From assembly GCF_021530995.1 (NCBI RefSeq), contig NZ_JADYTF010000015.1:1-44110 (forward strand): a stretch of DNA of 44,110 nucleotides, given 5' to 3'. This stretch comes from Bacteroides caecigallinarum (lineage in GTDB: Bacteria; Bacteroidota; Bacteroidia; Bacteroidales; Bacteroidaceae). Positions within the stretch are counted from its first letter, which is position 1; the number at the start of each line of letters is the position of its first letter. The notes under the pieces are model-generated. The model was given only the letters and a program-made list of their open reading frames with translations. It was not told where the DNA came from and searched no databases. Below, piece by piece: positions 25,574 to 34,430 of the stretch. The translations under genes and the position numbers were made by a program.

Positions 25574-26536
25574 ATGAAAACAACAACCATTGTACTATAC
25601 CTTATCCTTACAACACTATTTACAAGTTGTAATTCAGATATTTTCATTGATGATTTCATCACAGAATACCCTGATACATGTTATGTGGAAAAGGGCAAAC
25701 CATTTAAACTGAATTTTAATTCAGACAACTGGAACATATCAAGTATGGAAGGTGTTGCGATAAACACTTTTGACTATACCATATATGATCTTCAGGGTAA
25801 CCCAATATATAATTATTTTTCGTTGCTGCATGAAGGAGAAACAGGAATCATTTACTACGAAAGTACATATTACGCTTTCCGCATAGAAAAAAGGAATAAT
25901 CGTGAGTTAGAGATTATATGTGTCAAAAATCTTGTCAATCATCCTATCACTTTCAGTATAATAGTAGGAAACGAATATTACCACAAGGAAATAAATGTAT
26001 CATTGAAACCAACAAGCAAATTCGTTATAGACAAAGTGGAATACGATTTCGAGAATGATTTCTATTATAGTGACTACGTCGTGGAACAAGTGGATGGCAT
26101 AACCGTAAACAATTCCGGCTCTGAAGGAGGACCTGTTACATTAAACTTCTATCCATTCAAGAACTCACTCAGAAAAATCGAGTTCTATCCTGATGACTAT
26201 GATAGTTTCAACAATCTGGATGAGATTCTTGGAGAAAATCTTGCTGAAATACCAATACCGGACATTGTGGACGGTAAACCTGTAATGGGAAATACTAAAG
26301 TTAAATTCGGACTGAAGGAACAAAGTTTCTGGACGGGCAGGCTTGACAAGGACTTTGTTGTTTCCACAACAGTTCAACCAGGAGAGACAAAAAAGATAGA
26401 AGTATATAACAATATTGAAGAATTCCATGTAAACTATAAAGTACATGCCTCAAATCCTGACACAGGAGAAGAATGTGTTTTTACAGGAAGACTAAGCAGT
26501 AAAGACCCGTTCGATTACCTCATGATATTCCCCTAA
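25574..26536 (+). CDS. lipoprotein of unknown function, second of pair
   Basis: No family recognised. The 320-residue product starts with a lipoprotein signal (IVLYLILTTLFTSCNSD, Cys about residue 20). I chose the ATG at 25574 rather than a GTG at 25547 because it begins that signal. The mature part is acidic, rich in Asn, Asp, Glu and Tyr, and beta-rich, with segments such as CYVEKGKPFKLNFNSDNWNI that resemble an Ig-like or jelly-roll fold. Near its end, TVQPGETKKIEVYNNIEEFHVNY also looks like an Ig-like strand pair. The PagL-like gene begins 15 bp after its stop codon. It is probably an extracytoplasmic partner of that outer-membrane protein, but this is position-based inference. Confidence 0.6.
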   Translation: MKTTTIVLYLILTTLFTSCNSDIFIDDFITEYPDTCYVEKGKPFKLNFNSDNWNISSMEGVAINTFDYTIYDLQGNPIYNYFSLLHEGETGIIYYESTYYAFRIEKRNNRELEIICVKNLVNHPITFSIIVGNEYYHKEINVSLKPTSKFVIDKVEYDFENDFYYSDYVVEQVDGITVNNSGSEGGPVTLNFYPFKNSLRKIEFYPDDYDSFNNLDEILGENLAEIPIPDIVDGKPVMGNTKVKFGLKEQSFWTGRLDKDFVVSTTVQPGETKKIEVYNNIEEFHVNYKVHASNPDTGEECVFTGRLSSKDPFDYLMIFP

Positions 26537-26551
26537 ATTAGACTATAAATA

Positions 26552-27769
26552 ATGAAAAAATATATTACCGTAATTCTGTTGCTATGCCTTGTATCAGCAA
26601 AGCTCAACGCAGAAAGGCAGGACAGTGTCCAGAGAAAAATAATACACGTAATAGGTATTGACTTCAAACCGGCATACACATTCCCGACAAAAAGTTTCTT
26701 CAGAGGAGATAATCTGGCGCAATCTCCCATACGCACCAACCTCTCCGGACACATAAAGTATGGTTTTAAATTTGGTCCTGACAGCTATATGGGAAAAATG
26801 TATCCCAATACCATTCAGGGTATAGGCATAGGCTACAATACTTTCAATAACACAAAAGAAGTAGGAAACCCACTCGCCGTATATGTATTCCAGACATCCA
26901 GAATAGCATCACTAACAAAAAAACTGTCATTAGACTACGAATGGAATTTCGGAGCTTCATTCGGATGGAAGAAATACGATGAAGAAAAGAATCCGTTTAA
27001 CACTATCGTCGGCTCAAAGACTAATGCCTATATTAATTTAGGTTTGCTGCTCAACTGGCAGATGACTCATGAAGTGGCGTTAAGAGCAGGCATAGGACTT
27101 ACACACTATTCAAACGGTAACACAAATTACCCCAACTATGGCGTAAACACACTTGACGGGCGTATAGGATTGATGTGGTGTCCGCAAGATGATCCCAAAT
27201 CAAAGTTTAGCAATAATGACCGAGTGACTGTTATACCGGAACAAGGATTCAAACCATACGTAAGCTATGACCTGATAGTATATGGCGCGACAAAAAAGAA
27301 AGGTATTTTCTGGTCAGACGGTTCCGGAATATTAATCCCCGGTAAATTTGCTGTAGCAGGACTTAATTTCAATCCTATGTACAACTTCAACAGGTTTTTC
27401 CGCGCCGGGCTATCTCTTGACGCTCAATATGACGAGAGCGCAAACCTAACCGACCACGTGGCAAATACAAATACGCCAACTGATGATGTGAAATTTTTCA
27501 GACCGCCTTTTATCGAACAATTCTCACTCGGACTGTCAGCCAGAGCTGAAGTGGTAATGCCTATATTCTCTATCAATTTTGGTATAGGAAAAAACTTTGT
27601 ATGCCGTGGCGCTGACACAAATTCCTTTTATCAGACATTTGTCCTGAAAACAAGCATTACAGAAAATGTATTTCTTCACGTAGGCTATCAACTATATAAA
27701 TTCAAGGATCCGAACAACCTTATGATAGGTATAGGTTACAGATTTAATGCAAAGAAAAACAGATACTGA
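26552..27769 (+). CDS. PagL-like (acyloxyacyl hydrolase family) outer-membrane protein
   Basis: The 405-residue product has a signal peptide (cut near residue 20, after KLNA) and beta-barrel strands throughout, ending in IGIGYRFNAKKNRY. Residues 183-195 (LTHYSNGNTNYPN) carry the HxSN signature of the PagL lipid A 3-O-deacylase family (catalytic His and Ser; His185, Ser187 and Asn188 here). In PagL the third catalytic residue is Glu140, 12 residues after the Ser; the matching position here is Asn199. PagL itself is about 150-190 residues, so this protein is roughly twice as long; the second half (about 216-405) also looks barrel-like. It may trim lipid A, or use the fold for another role. It lies 15 bp downstream of the second lipoprotein gene. 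Confidence 0.7.
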   Translation: MKKYITVILLLCLVSAKLNAERQDSVQRKIIHVIGIDFKPAYTFPTKSFFRGDNLAQSPIRTNLSGHIKYGFKFGPDSYMGKMYPNTIQGIGIGYNTFNNTKEVGNPLAVYVFQTSRIASLTKKLSLDYEWNFGASFGWKKYDEEKNPFNTIVGSKTNAYINLGLLLNWQMTHEVALRAGIGLTHYSNGNTNYPNYGVNTLDGRIGLMWCPQDDPKSKFSNNDRVTVIPEQGFKPYVSYDLIVYGATKKKGIFWSDGSGILIPGKFAVAGLNFNPMYNFNRFFRAGLSLDAQYDESANLTDHVANTNTPTDDVKFFRPPFIEQFSLGLSARAEVVMPIFSINFGIGKNFVCRGADTNSFYQTFVLKTSITENVFLHVGYQLYKFKDPNNLMIGIGYRFNAKKNRY

Positions 27770-27842
27770 CAAAATTATATCTTGTAATTGTAGTACCAAT
27801 GAAAATAATTATCACATTTTATCATCTGTAATATTTTTTTGT

Positions 27843-27850
27843 TAACTTTG
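27843..27850 (+). promoter_or_regulatory. -7 box for pgk
   Basis: TAACTTTG matches TAnnTTTG, about 48 bp before the pgk ATG. A T-rich -33 (TTTA at 27818-27821, spacer 21) is present. A strong promoter is expected for this highly expressed gene. Confidence 0.5.
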
Positions 27851-27897
27851 CGAACGTCTAATAAAGAAAAAACTCTTTAATTAAAAATATTACGATT

Positions 27898-29154
27898 ATG
27901 ATGACAATTGACAAATTCAACTTTGCTGGTAAAAAGGCAATCGTTCGCGTTGACTTCAACGTGCCTTTGAATGAAGAAGGTAAAATTACAGACGACACTC
28001 GTATCCGCGGTGCCCTTCCTACATTGAAAAAAATCCTTGCTGACGGTGGTGCTTTGATCATCATGTCACACATGGGTAAACCAAAAGGCAAAGTAAACGC
28101 TAAATATTCTTTGAGCCAGATTGTTGACGCTGTTTCTGCAGCTCTTGGCGTTGAAGTTAAATTCGCTCCTGACTGTGCAAAAGCTTCTGAAGCTGCCGCA
28201 GCTCTTAAACCAGGTGAAGTTCTTTTGCTTGAAAACCTTCGTTTCTATCCTGAAGAAGAAGGTAAGCCAGTAGGTATCGAAAAAGAAGATCCTGCTTACG
28301 AAGACGCTAAGAAAGAAATGAAAGCTCGTCAGAAAGAATTCGCCAAGACTCTTGCTTCATACGCTGACTGCTACGTTATGGACGCATTCGGTACTGCTCA
28401 CCGTAAACACGCTTCTACAGCTGTTATCGCTGACTACTTCGATGCAGACCACAAGATGTTGGGCTACCTGATGGAAAAAGAAGTTCAGGCCGTTGACAAC
28501 GTATTGAAAGACATCAAACGTCCTTTCACTGCTATCATGGGTGGTTCTAAGGTTTCTACTAAGATCGGTATTATCGAAAACTTGATGGATAAAGTTGATA
28601 ACCTGATTCTTTGCGGTGGTATGGCATTTACTTTCGCTAAGGCAAAAGGTGGTAAGATTGGTAACTCATTGGTAGAAGACGACAAACTTCAGTTGGCTCT
28701 TGATATCATTGAAAAAGCTAAAGCTAAAGGTGTAAACCTTGTATTGGGTTGCGACTGTATCGCTGCTGACGCTTTCTCTAATGATGCCAACACTCAGGTT
28801 TGCGACGACAGCAATATTCCTGACGGATGGATGGGTCTTGACGCAGGTCCTAAGACTCGCGAAGAATTCAAGGCTGCTATCAAGGGTGCAAAAACTATCT
28901 TGTGGAACGGTCCTGCCGGTGTATTCGAAATGGACAACTTCGCAGGTGGTTCTAAAGTAATCGCAGAAGCTATCGCTGAAGCTACTAAAGAAGGTGCATT
29001 CTCACTCATCGGTGGTGGTGACTCAGTAGCTTGTATCAACAAGTTCGGTATGGCTGACCAGGTATCATACATCTCTACTGGTGGTGGTGCTTTGCTTGAA
29101 GCTATCGAAGGTAAGATCCTTCCGGGTATCGCAGCTATCCGTGGTGACAAATAA
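27898..29154 (+). CDS. pgk: phosphoglycerate kinase
   Basis: Pgk transfers phosphate from 1,3-bisphosphoglycerate to ADP in glycolysis. The 418-residue product has the family start [13 protein letters not shown] (residues 12-24), the substrate-binding SHMGKPKG near 60-67, [12 protein letters not shown] near 215-226, the conserved GPAGVFEM, and the C-terminal nucleotide loop [13 protein letters not shown]. Its length is about 20-25 residues above many bacterial Pgks, explained by an insert near residues 120-150 ([16 protein letters not shown]) that is usual in Bacteroidetes. Codons are strongly biased to GCT, GGT and TTC forms compared with its neighbours, as expected for high expression. ATG codons at 27898 and 27901 are both possible starts. 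It is a single-gene unit ending at a bidirectional hairpin. Confidence 0.96.
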   Translation: MMTIDKFNFAGKKAIVRVDFNVPLNEEGKITDDTRIRGALPTLKKILADGGALIIMSHMGKPKGKVNAKYSLSQIVDAVSAALGVEVKFAPDCAKASEAAAALKPGEVLLLENLRFYPEEEGKPVGIEKEDPAYEDAKKEMKARQKEFAKTLASYADCYVMDAFGTAHRKHASTAVIADYFDADHKMLGYLMEKEVQAVDNVLKDIKRPFTAIMGGSKVSTKIGIIENLMDKVDNLILCGGMAFTFAKAKGGKIGNSLVEDDKLQLALDIIEKAKAKGVNLVLGCDCIAADAFSNDANTQVCDDSNIPDGWMGLDAGPKTREEFKAAIKGAKTILWNGPAGVFEMDNFAGGSKVIAEAIAEATKEGAFSLIGGGDSVACINKFGMADQVSYISTGGGALLEAIEGKILPGIAAIRGDK

Positions 29155-29175
29155 TTTGAAAATTATTTCATACCA

Positions 29176-29215
29176 TAACAAGAAAAGGAGACCTTTTGGG
29201 TCTCCTTTCTTGTTA
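29176..29215. terminator. bidirectional terminator between pgk and DUF3857 gene
   Basis: TAACAAGAAAAGGAGACC at 29176-29193 pairs with GGTCTCCTTTCTTGTTA at 29199-29215 over 17 bp with one bulged A, around a 5-nt loop. The right arm includes the stop codon of the convergent DUF3857 gene (29213-29215), so its end is inside the hairpin. Confidence 0.7.
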
Positions 29216-30826
29216 TCTGAATATCAATGTGTAATTATTCATATCCTTGCATTCACTCATAAGTGAATAGAACTGTCTGTAGTTTTTCTTTGTTATCAGC
29301 TGTTCGTCAACCTTATAAGTATAAGTAACTTTCACTTCATCACCTGAAAGCTCATATTCGACACTCACCTCTCCCACTTCATTCGAAACTTTCACACTTC
29401 GTTTTTCAATCCACGTCTTGCCTTCAGGAAGCTTAACGTTATATTGCATTATGCGATTCAATTTATGTGGAAGCAACATATTCTCAGATATTGATGTATT
29501 AGCCGAATACGGATAAAGAGTTGCGGCAATATAAGTATCAGGAATTGTTACAGCAACATATCCTCCTGGCAATGTTCTTGAATTAGTCTCATTCAGCTCA
29601 ATAGTCTTGATATTCTTTGTAGGCTTTTCAGGTTTGTCTGTTCTCAATGATGACTTTACTCCATTTAAATCTGTAACCGACATGTAATCCTGAACATCTG
29701 CATACCAACCGTTTGCGTATGTGTTCATTTCGCTGTCTGAAAGAATGGCTACTACACCGCTCAGTCCTACACTGTTCATATCTTTAGCCTCAACAAAAGC
29801 AACCTTTATCTCCGCATCAAAACCGGCAGCCTTATGTAATACATTATCAAGATTTGCCAATTCAGCACGTGTTCCGTACATTGAAAGCAGAACCTCCGAA
29901 GCCGGACGCACCCTATAACCAGCCTGACTTAACGACACTCCGCATTGTCCTTTCACACTATATAAATATGTCATGAACTTGTTTATAGCCATACGAAGTT
30001 TGTTCTTGTCATCACCGGGCTCTTTCTTTAATTCGGCAATCTTATTTTCAATAACACTGCTATCACCCACAGTGAACTGCTTCTTCAAAACATCAATAGC
30101 CACAGCATTACTATCATACGTAGAAGCTGTAAAAGCAGGCATCATTCCACTTGCCACCTGCTGAACTATACCGATTGAAGTACTGTAAACCGGATACGAA
30201 TAAGGACGCGGGGCTATATTCTTCATATTATATGACACAGTCCTTATACCATTATCAACTTTCACATCAGGTTTTGCAGAAGAGTTCAGTAATTCATAAT
30301 TAATCTTTTTAGATTCAGGCACATTTACAGTCAGCCTGAAATCTTCTATAGGAGAGAGCTCCTTAATCATGGTGAACACATCCAGTTCTCCACACATCGC
30401 AGCTTTGGTCTTGATAGAATAATCAAGCACAATGGTCGCTCCTAGTTCAAGCCCTGTATGAACCACCACCATCTCCTTCAGATGATTGTAAGCTGGAGCA
30501 TCAGCCGCAAAAGAAGGCAGTACTTCCACAAAAGCATTGGCAGGAGTAATCACCTTGCTGCCATCCTTCTGTATTGTATAAGATTCGTTAATTATCAGCT
30601 CCTGAAATTCCGGATTATATACAATGAACGTTTCTCCATATTTGCTGTTCATTGCAGCATGAGTGAAAATCTTCAGTTCCTTATATACCCTTTCCTCCAT
30701 GCTCCCGTCCTGATTCAGAGTATATGTCTTATATAGTTTTCTGAAACTTGCCTCCGAAGCGGAATAAACCGGAGCTACTATCAGAAGCAAGCATACCAGA
30801 CATAAATATTGTTTTATGGTTTTCAT
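29213..30826 (-). CDS. DUF3857 exported protein, transglutaminase part degenerate
   Basis: The 537-residue product has a signal peptide (cut near residue 22, after PVYSA). A DUF3857 domain (about residues 25-190) includes SYTIQKDGSKVITPANAFVEV and LELGATIVLDYSI. The following part (about 255-400) keeps the surroundings of a transglutaminase-like domain (RPASEVLLSMYGTRAELANLDNVLHKAAGFDAEI at about 300-335, shown in part), but where active relatives have a GxCKDKA motif this one has YGTRAEL, with no Cys. The gene lies 14 bp after a second DUF3857 gene, whose product has an intact triad. An inactive binding partner of that enzyme is one explanation; substrate is unknown. It converges on pgk and ends within the shared hairpin. 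Confidence 0.7.
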   Translation of the reverse strand: MKTIKQYLCLVCLLLIVAPVYSASEASFRKLYKTYTLNQDGSMEERVYKELKIFTHAAMNSKYGETFIVYNPEFQELIINESYTIQKDGSKVITPANAFVEVLPSFAADAPAYNHLKEMVVVHTGLELGATIVLDYSIKTKAAMCGELDVFTMIKELSPIEDFRLTVNVPESKKINYELLNSSAKPDVKVDNGIRTVSYNMKNIAPRPYSYPVYSTSIGIVQQVASGMMPAFTASTYDSNAVAIDVLKKQFTVGDSSVIENKIAELKKEPGDDKNKLRMAINKFMTYLYSVKGQCGVSLSQAGYRVRPASEVLLSMYGTRAELANLDNVLHKAAGFDAEIKVAFVEAKDMNSVGLSGVVAILSDSEMNTYANGWYADVQDYMSVTDLNGVKSSLRTDKPEKPTKNIKTIELNETNSRTLPGGYVAVTIPDTYIAATLYPYSANTSISENMLLPHKLNRIMQYNVKLPEGKTWIEKRSVKVSNEVGEVSVEYELSGDEVKVTYTYKVDEQLITKKNYRQFYSLMSECKDMNNYTLIFR

Positions 30827-30840
30827 AATCTCCTACTTTA

Positions 30841-32796
30841 TTACTTTCTAACTACGATATACTCACCAAACGATTTATAGGCATTTACAGAATTACGGAA
30901 ATCATCCCAGTCTTCTGCCGAATAGACTCTCTTGTATAAAGACAGTCTGGTATCCAAAAGAATCTTACCGCCATCTTGCTTCAGAATTCCATCAAAATCA
31001 GCGGCCTTACCGTCAATATTAACATGCTTTTCGTCACCAAGCATCTTATATCCGGAAGGCAAAGAAAGCTTTTCTTTCACCTCGACAAGGCGCGAACATG
31101 AATCCTTGAATCCATACTTACGGTCCTTCAAGTCTGTATTTACACGCAGGAAAGTCAATACCTGTGTATAGAGGTTATTCATCACGAACGGTTTGAAAAT
31201 CAGTTCACCGTCGCCTGTCATCGCATATTCAGGTATCTCATAGGTAAACGTTATGCTTATAGGTGCCTTCTGGTAATCCTTAGGAGAACGTCCGTAGTCA
31301 ACACTCTTCATCACAGCTTTAGGAGACACACTAAGCAACTGCTTTTCCATCGTATTTCGCCATTCACTCTGGAATCCTGTTGTAAATATACGGCGTATAT
31401 TGCTGTCGCTCTGTCCTTCGGCAGAAATTGTGAATTTTCCCACCAATGTTCCGTCGGACTTCAGGCGGTTTTCAGCTTTGATGCGTACATAGTGATTTTC
31501 CGGGGCAGAAACAGGAGTGACACAAAGATCCGAGCCTTCAGGTATGCCCGGCAGATAGTTCTGCTGCTGTTCGGCACTGCTCCACAATTCACGACAGAAA
31601 GGAACCCATGTAGGATCGAGAGGCATAAGAGTACCGTTGCTGAGCTTCACTACAGCCACACAATGATTAAAGTGGTCGGCAGGTATGCTTTCCACTCTGC
31701 TTCCCGCCATGGTCATTGCAGGATATGCCTCGAAACCAGCCATACGAAGGAAAGCGACCAATGTTCCCGCTATATCCTTACACACTCCACAACGGTCTGT
31801 ATAATTCATCTTCAGATTATGGAGAGTGAAACCTTCCCCCTTTCCCATTGTTATTCCGGCATAACGGATGTTATCGGCTACCCAATGGGTAAGAACAGCT
31901 ATTTTCTCCATCTCGGATTTCTTGCCTTTTATCAGCTCGTCAACTTTCTTCTGTGCTTCAGGTATGGCTTCGAAACTGCCGTAATCCTCATTTACCTTAT
32001 TGAACCAACGTGACTTCTCCATCCAGTCCGGTGTAGTTGACATCATCAGCTTCGGAGCCGCATCGAAAAGATCAACCATATTAGGTTCCTTTTCGAAAGG
32101 CATTACATCGTCCATCGTGAATGTATATACCTTCCTGCCGTCGTCATAACGCATTGACGACGAGCACTCTCCCTGATAGAACTGAAACTGAAGTTCCTTT
32201 TCCATAGGCATGCCTACCCTATATACCTTTCTGAGAGTCGGCTCGGAAACCCAGAACGGAACTATATCATAGAACTGTCCGCGCATAGGAGGAATGAAAC
32301 GAGAGTCATCATCTTCTCCAGCTCCAAGAAGTGCGTATGTGAAACCTTTCTTATCTATTTCATAATATATTACATCTCTCGGTTTCAGATTATCCAGCTG
32401 AAGCATAATCTGTCGTGCACCCCAGTATATCATTCTTGCAGGTGCCGCATAGTCGCAGGTCTTATTTACATCGACTTCCGTATATGTTCCGTCTTCATGA
32501 TATATCCTGACAACCTTGAACTTGGCAGCAGCGGTCAGCGGATCATAATCATATTTCAGGACACGGTTTGTCATTACTCCCTTCAGAGTCTGCACCTTTA
32601 TGGCCTTTACTATAGAGAAAGCACCCTGTCCGGTTGGCTGTACAGACACATTTGTGCTGTCAAGCAACGTGACAGAAGCATAGTCCGAATATTTGTCCGA
32701 CTTCAGCATTTCCTTATAATTGGCAAACGGATTTGCCTGAGAACCAGCTGAAGATATGAACAAAGATGCAAACAAAAGAAAAACTTTTATCTTCAT
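30841..32796 (-). CDS. DUF3857 and transglutaminase-like exported protein
   Basis: The 651-residue product has a signal peptide (cut near residue 21). A DUF3857 domain lies at about residues 45-230, a transglutaminase-like domain at about 285-400, and a C-terminal beta-rich part follows. The catalytic set is present: Cys339 in DRCGVCKD, His378 in HFNHCVAV and Asp394 in LMPLDPTW. Transglutaminase-fold proteins of this type in bacteria are usually proteases or amide hydrolases rather than cross-linkers; the substrate is unknown, with peptides or cell-wall material as possibilities. It lies 39 bp downstream of the porin gene and 14 bp upstream of the other DUF3857 gene, in a run starting at cstA. 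A link to uptake of peptide or amino-acid products is inference from this context. Confidence 0.82.
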   Translation of the reverse strand: MKIKVFLLFASLFISSAGSQANPFANYKEMLKSDKYSDYASVTLLDSTNVSVQPTGQGAFSIVKAIKVQTLKGVMTNRVLKYDYDPLTAAAKFKVVRIYHEDGTYTEVDVNKTCDYAAPARMIYWGARQIMLQLDNLKPRDVIYYEIDKKGFTYALLGAGEDDDSRFIPPMRGQFYDIVPFWVSEPTLRKVYRVGMPMEKELQFQFYQGECSSSMRYDDGRKVYTFTMDDVMPFEKEPNMVDLFDAAPKLMMSTTPDWMEKSRWFNKVNEDYGSFEAIPEAQKKVDELIKGKKSEMEKIAVLTHWVADNIRYAGITMGKGEGFTLHNLKMNYTDRCGVCKDIAGTLVAFLRMAGFEAYPAMTMAGSRVESIPADHFNHCVAVVKLSNGTLMPLDPTWVPFCRELWSSAEQQQNYLPGIPEGSDLCVTPVSAPENHYVRIKAENRLKSDGTLVGKFTISAEGQSDSNIRRIFTTGFQSEWRNTMEKQLLSVSPKAVMKSVDYGRSPKDYQKAPISITFTYEIPEYAMTGDGELIFKPFVMNNLYTQVLTFLRVNTDLKDRKYGFKDSCSRLVEVKEKLSLPSGYKMLGDEKHVNIDGKAADFDGILKQDGGKILLDTRLSLYKRVYSAEDWDDFRNSVNAYKSFGEYIVVRK

Positions 32797-32835
32797 AATA
32801 TCATTATTTAACAGGTTTAAAAAAACGAGATATTA

Positions 32836-34077
32836 TCAGAACTGGAACATCGCGGTAAACACTATACGATTGTTTTTCACAAGATGTGCATCAACTACCT
32901 TTCCCTTAGAATCATTGTCTCCATACCATGCTCCCGTCCATGAATATTCAGCACCGAATTTCCAGTTAGGGATATTATATGTAAGCTCGGCTGATGCATT
33001 TGTCAACTGATCAAGATTTGTACCGGTACCTATCAGACTGGTCACGTTTTCCTTTGCACCAAGATTTTTAAGATAGCCGGCAAAAACTCCGAAACGCAAC
33101 TTGCTTCCATATACCATATTTATCCACGAATGAGAAACTCGCAAAGGAGCATATTCCTGCTCTCCTGTACGACTGTCAACAGATGTCACTCCATAACCAC
33201 CTACTGTACTTGTCATTGTAAGATTGGAGCTCAACAAAGTCTTTGCCGCGAGAGAGAATTTATCCTTCACATATTTCACATGGGCTTCACCGGAAATTCC
33301 TGTTATACGTTCGTTCACCTTATAAACTTTACCTCCGGTTTCCGACTGTGTACGTGGGGTCATAGAAGAAACATGCACTCCGGCACCAAGAATCATTCCC
33401 AGTGTCCTGTAGTCCGCACCGAAATAGAATTCTGGAACACAACTGTTCTTTATAAAATTCTGGCTTTTAACAGTTGATGTAGTTCCCGGAGTATTATTTG
33501 CCGGACCTACAGAAAGATACTGCGACTGCCATATAGCAGAAGCTGTAAGCACCATTCCCTTAGTAGTAAACCTATATCTCAGCTGTGGAGCTCGACTGAA
33601 AGGCTGGAACGGTGCACCCATATTCAGGTTCAGTATGTCGGGAGCAACATCGCCATACAGAGGATGCCATGTCTGACCTACAAGCAATGCAGACTTCCCC
33701 CAGTCCAGATTGAAATATACATGTCGCATACGGAACATTGAAAATGAAGTTCCCGAGCCGCGGAAATCCACTTCCAGCTTTGCAGAAGTCTTGATTTTCC
33801 CCATCAGTTCAGGACCTTTCACGTCAATTCCAAGACGTGAATACAGGGTATAGAATCCACCGTTGGCAAAACTGTTAAGGTCCTTGCCGTCGGCATCAGG
33901 AGATATGTCTTTCGGATACATATAGAACAATCCGTCAACAGTTTCCGAATTTGCTCTTGAATTATAGAACAGGTCGGTACGCACCTGACCGTAAAACTTG
34001 TAGTCGAAACCCTTTTTTTGGGACATCATCAAACCAGGTAATGCCATAAAGGCTACCGCAACTAAACTTTTCTTCAT
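32836..34077 (-). CDS. DcaP-like outer-membrane porin
   Basis: The 413-residue product has a signal peptide (MKKSLVAVAFMALPGLMMSQ) and alternating beta-strands of a 16-strand-type porin through its length, ending in the outer-membrane signature TAMFQF with a terminal Phe. KFYGQVRTDLFYNSRAN near the start and VYFNLDWGKSALLVGQTWHPLYGDVAPDILN (residues about 120-150; shown in part) are typical of the DcaP-like family, in which such porins pass small acids or peptides. It lies 20 bp after ybjQ and 39 bp before the DUF3857/transglutaminase gene, so it is likely part of the cstA-led transcript and could admit the substrate of those genes. A channel role is by fold; selectivity is unknown. Confidence 0.7.
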   Translation of the reverse strand: MKKSLVAVAFMALPGLMMSQKKGFDYKFYGQVRTDLFYNSRANSETVDGLFYMYPKDISPDADGKDLNSFANGGFYTLYSRLGIDVKGPELMGKIKTSAKLEVDFRGSGTSFSMFRMRHVYFNLDWGKSALLVGQTWHPLYGDVAPDILNLNMGAPFQPFSRAPQLRYRFTTKGMVLTASAIWQSQYLSVGPANNTPGTTSTVKSQNFIKNSCVPEFYFGADYRTLGMILGAGVHVSSMTPRTQSETGGKVYKVNERITGISGEAHVKYVKDKFSLAAKTLLSSNLTMTSTVGGYGVTSVDSRTGEQEYAPLRVSHSWINMVYGSKLRFGVFAGYLKNLGAKENVTSLIGTGTNLDQLTNASAELTYNIPNWKFGAEYSWTGAWYGDNDSKGKVVDAHLVKNNRIVFTAMFQF

Positions 34078-34097
34078 TTCTACCCTATAAAAAAATA

Positions 34098-34418
34098 TTA
34101 TTCCAAATATACAGCAGTACCCGAAGCTGTAACCATTAGCATACTTCCGTTTCCACCTACAGTTTCAAAATCAAGATCAATTCCTATGACAGCATTAGCT
34201 CCCAGGCGCATAGCCTCATCACACATTTCTTTCATAGCGCTATCCTTTGCCTGACGCAAAACCTCTTCGTAAGAACCTGCTCGTCCGCCCACGATATCAC
34301 GAATACTTGCAAACAAGTCTCTGAACATGTTTGCACCGATTATAGTCTCTCCAGAAACTATTCCATAATAATGCAGAATACGCTTGCCTTCTACATTATT
34401 GGTTGTTGTCATTAACAT
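34098..34418 (-). CDS. YbjQ-family (UPF0145) protein
   Basis: The 106-residue cytoplasmic protein belongs to the YbjQ/UPF0145 family, which forms pentameric rings of dodecin-like folds and is sometimes described as heavy-metal-binding. The family blocks [22 protein letters not shown] (residues 14-35, in part), [14 protein letters not shown] and [13 protein letters not shown] are clear. Its function is not established. It follows cstA by 12 bp and precedes the porin by 20 bp, so it is in the same transcript. The ATG at 34412 is a possible alternative start. Confidence 0.85.
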   Translation of the reverse strand: MLMTTTNNVEGKRILHYYGIVSGETIIGANMFRDLFASIRDIVGGRAGSYEEVLRQAKDSAMKEMCDEAMRLGANAVIGIDLDFETVGGNGSMLMVTASGTAVYLE

Positions 34419-34430
34419 ATTATCTATATT

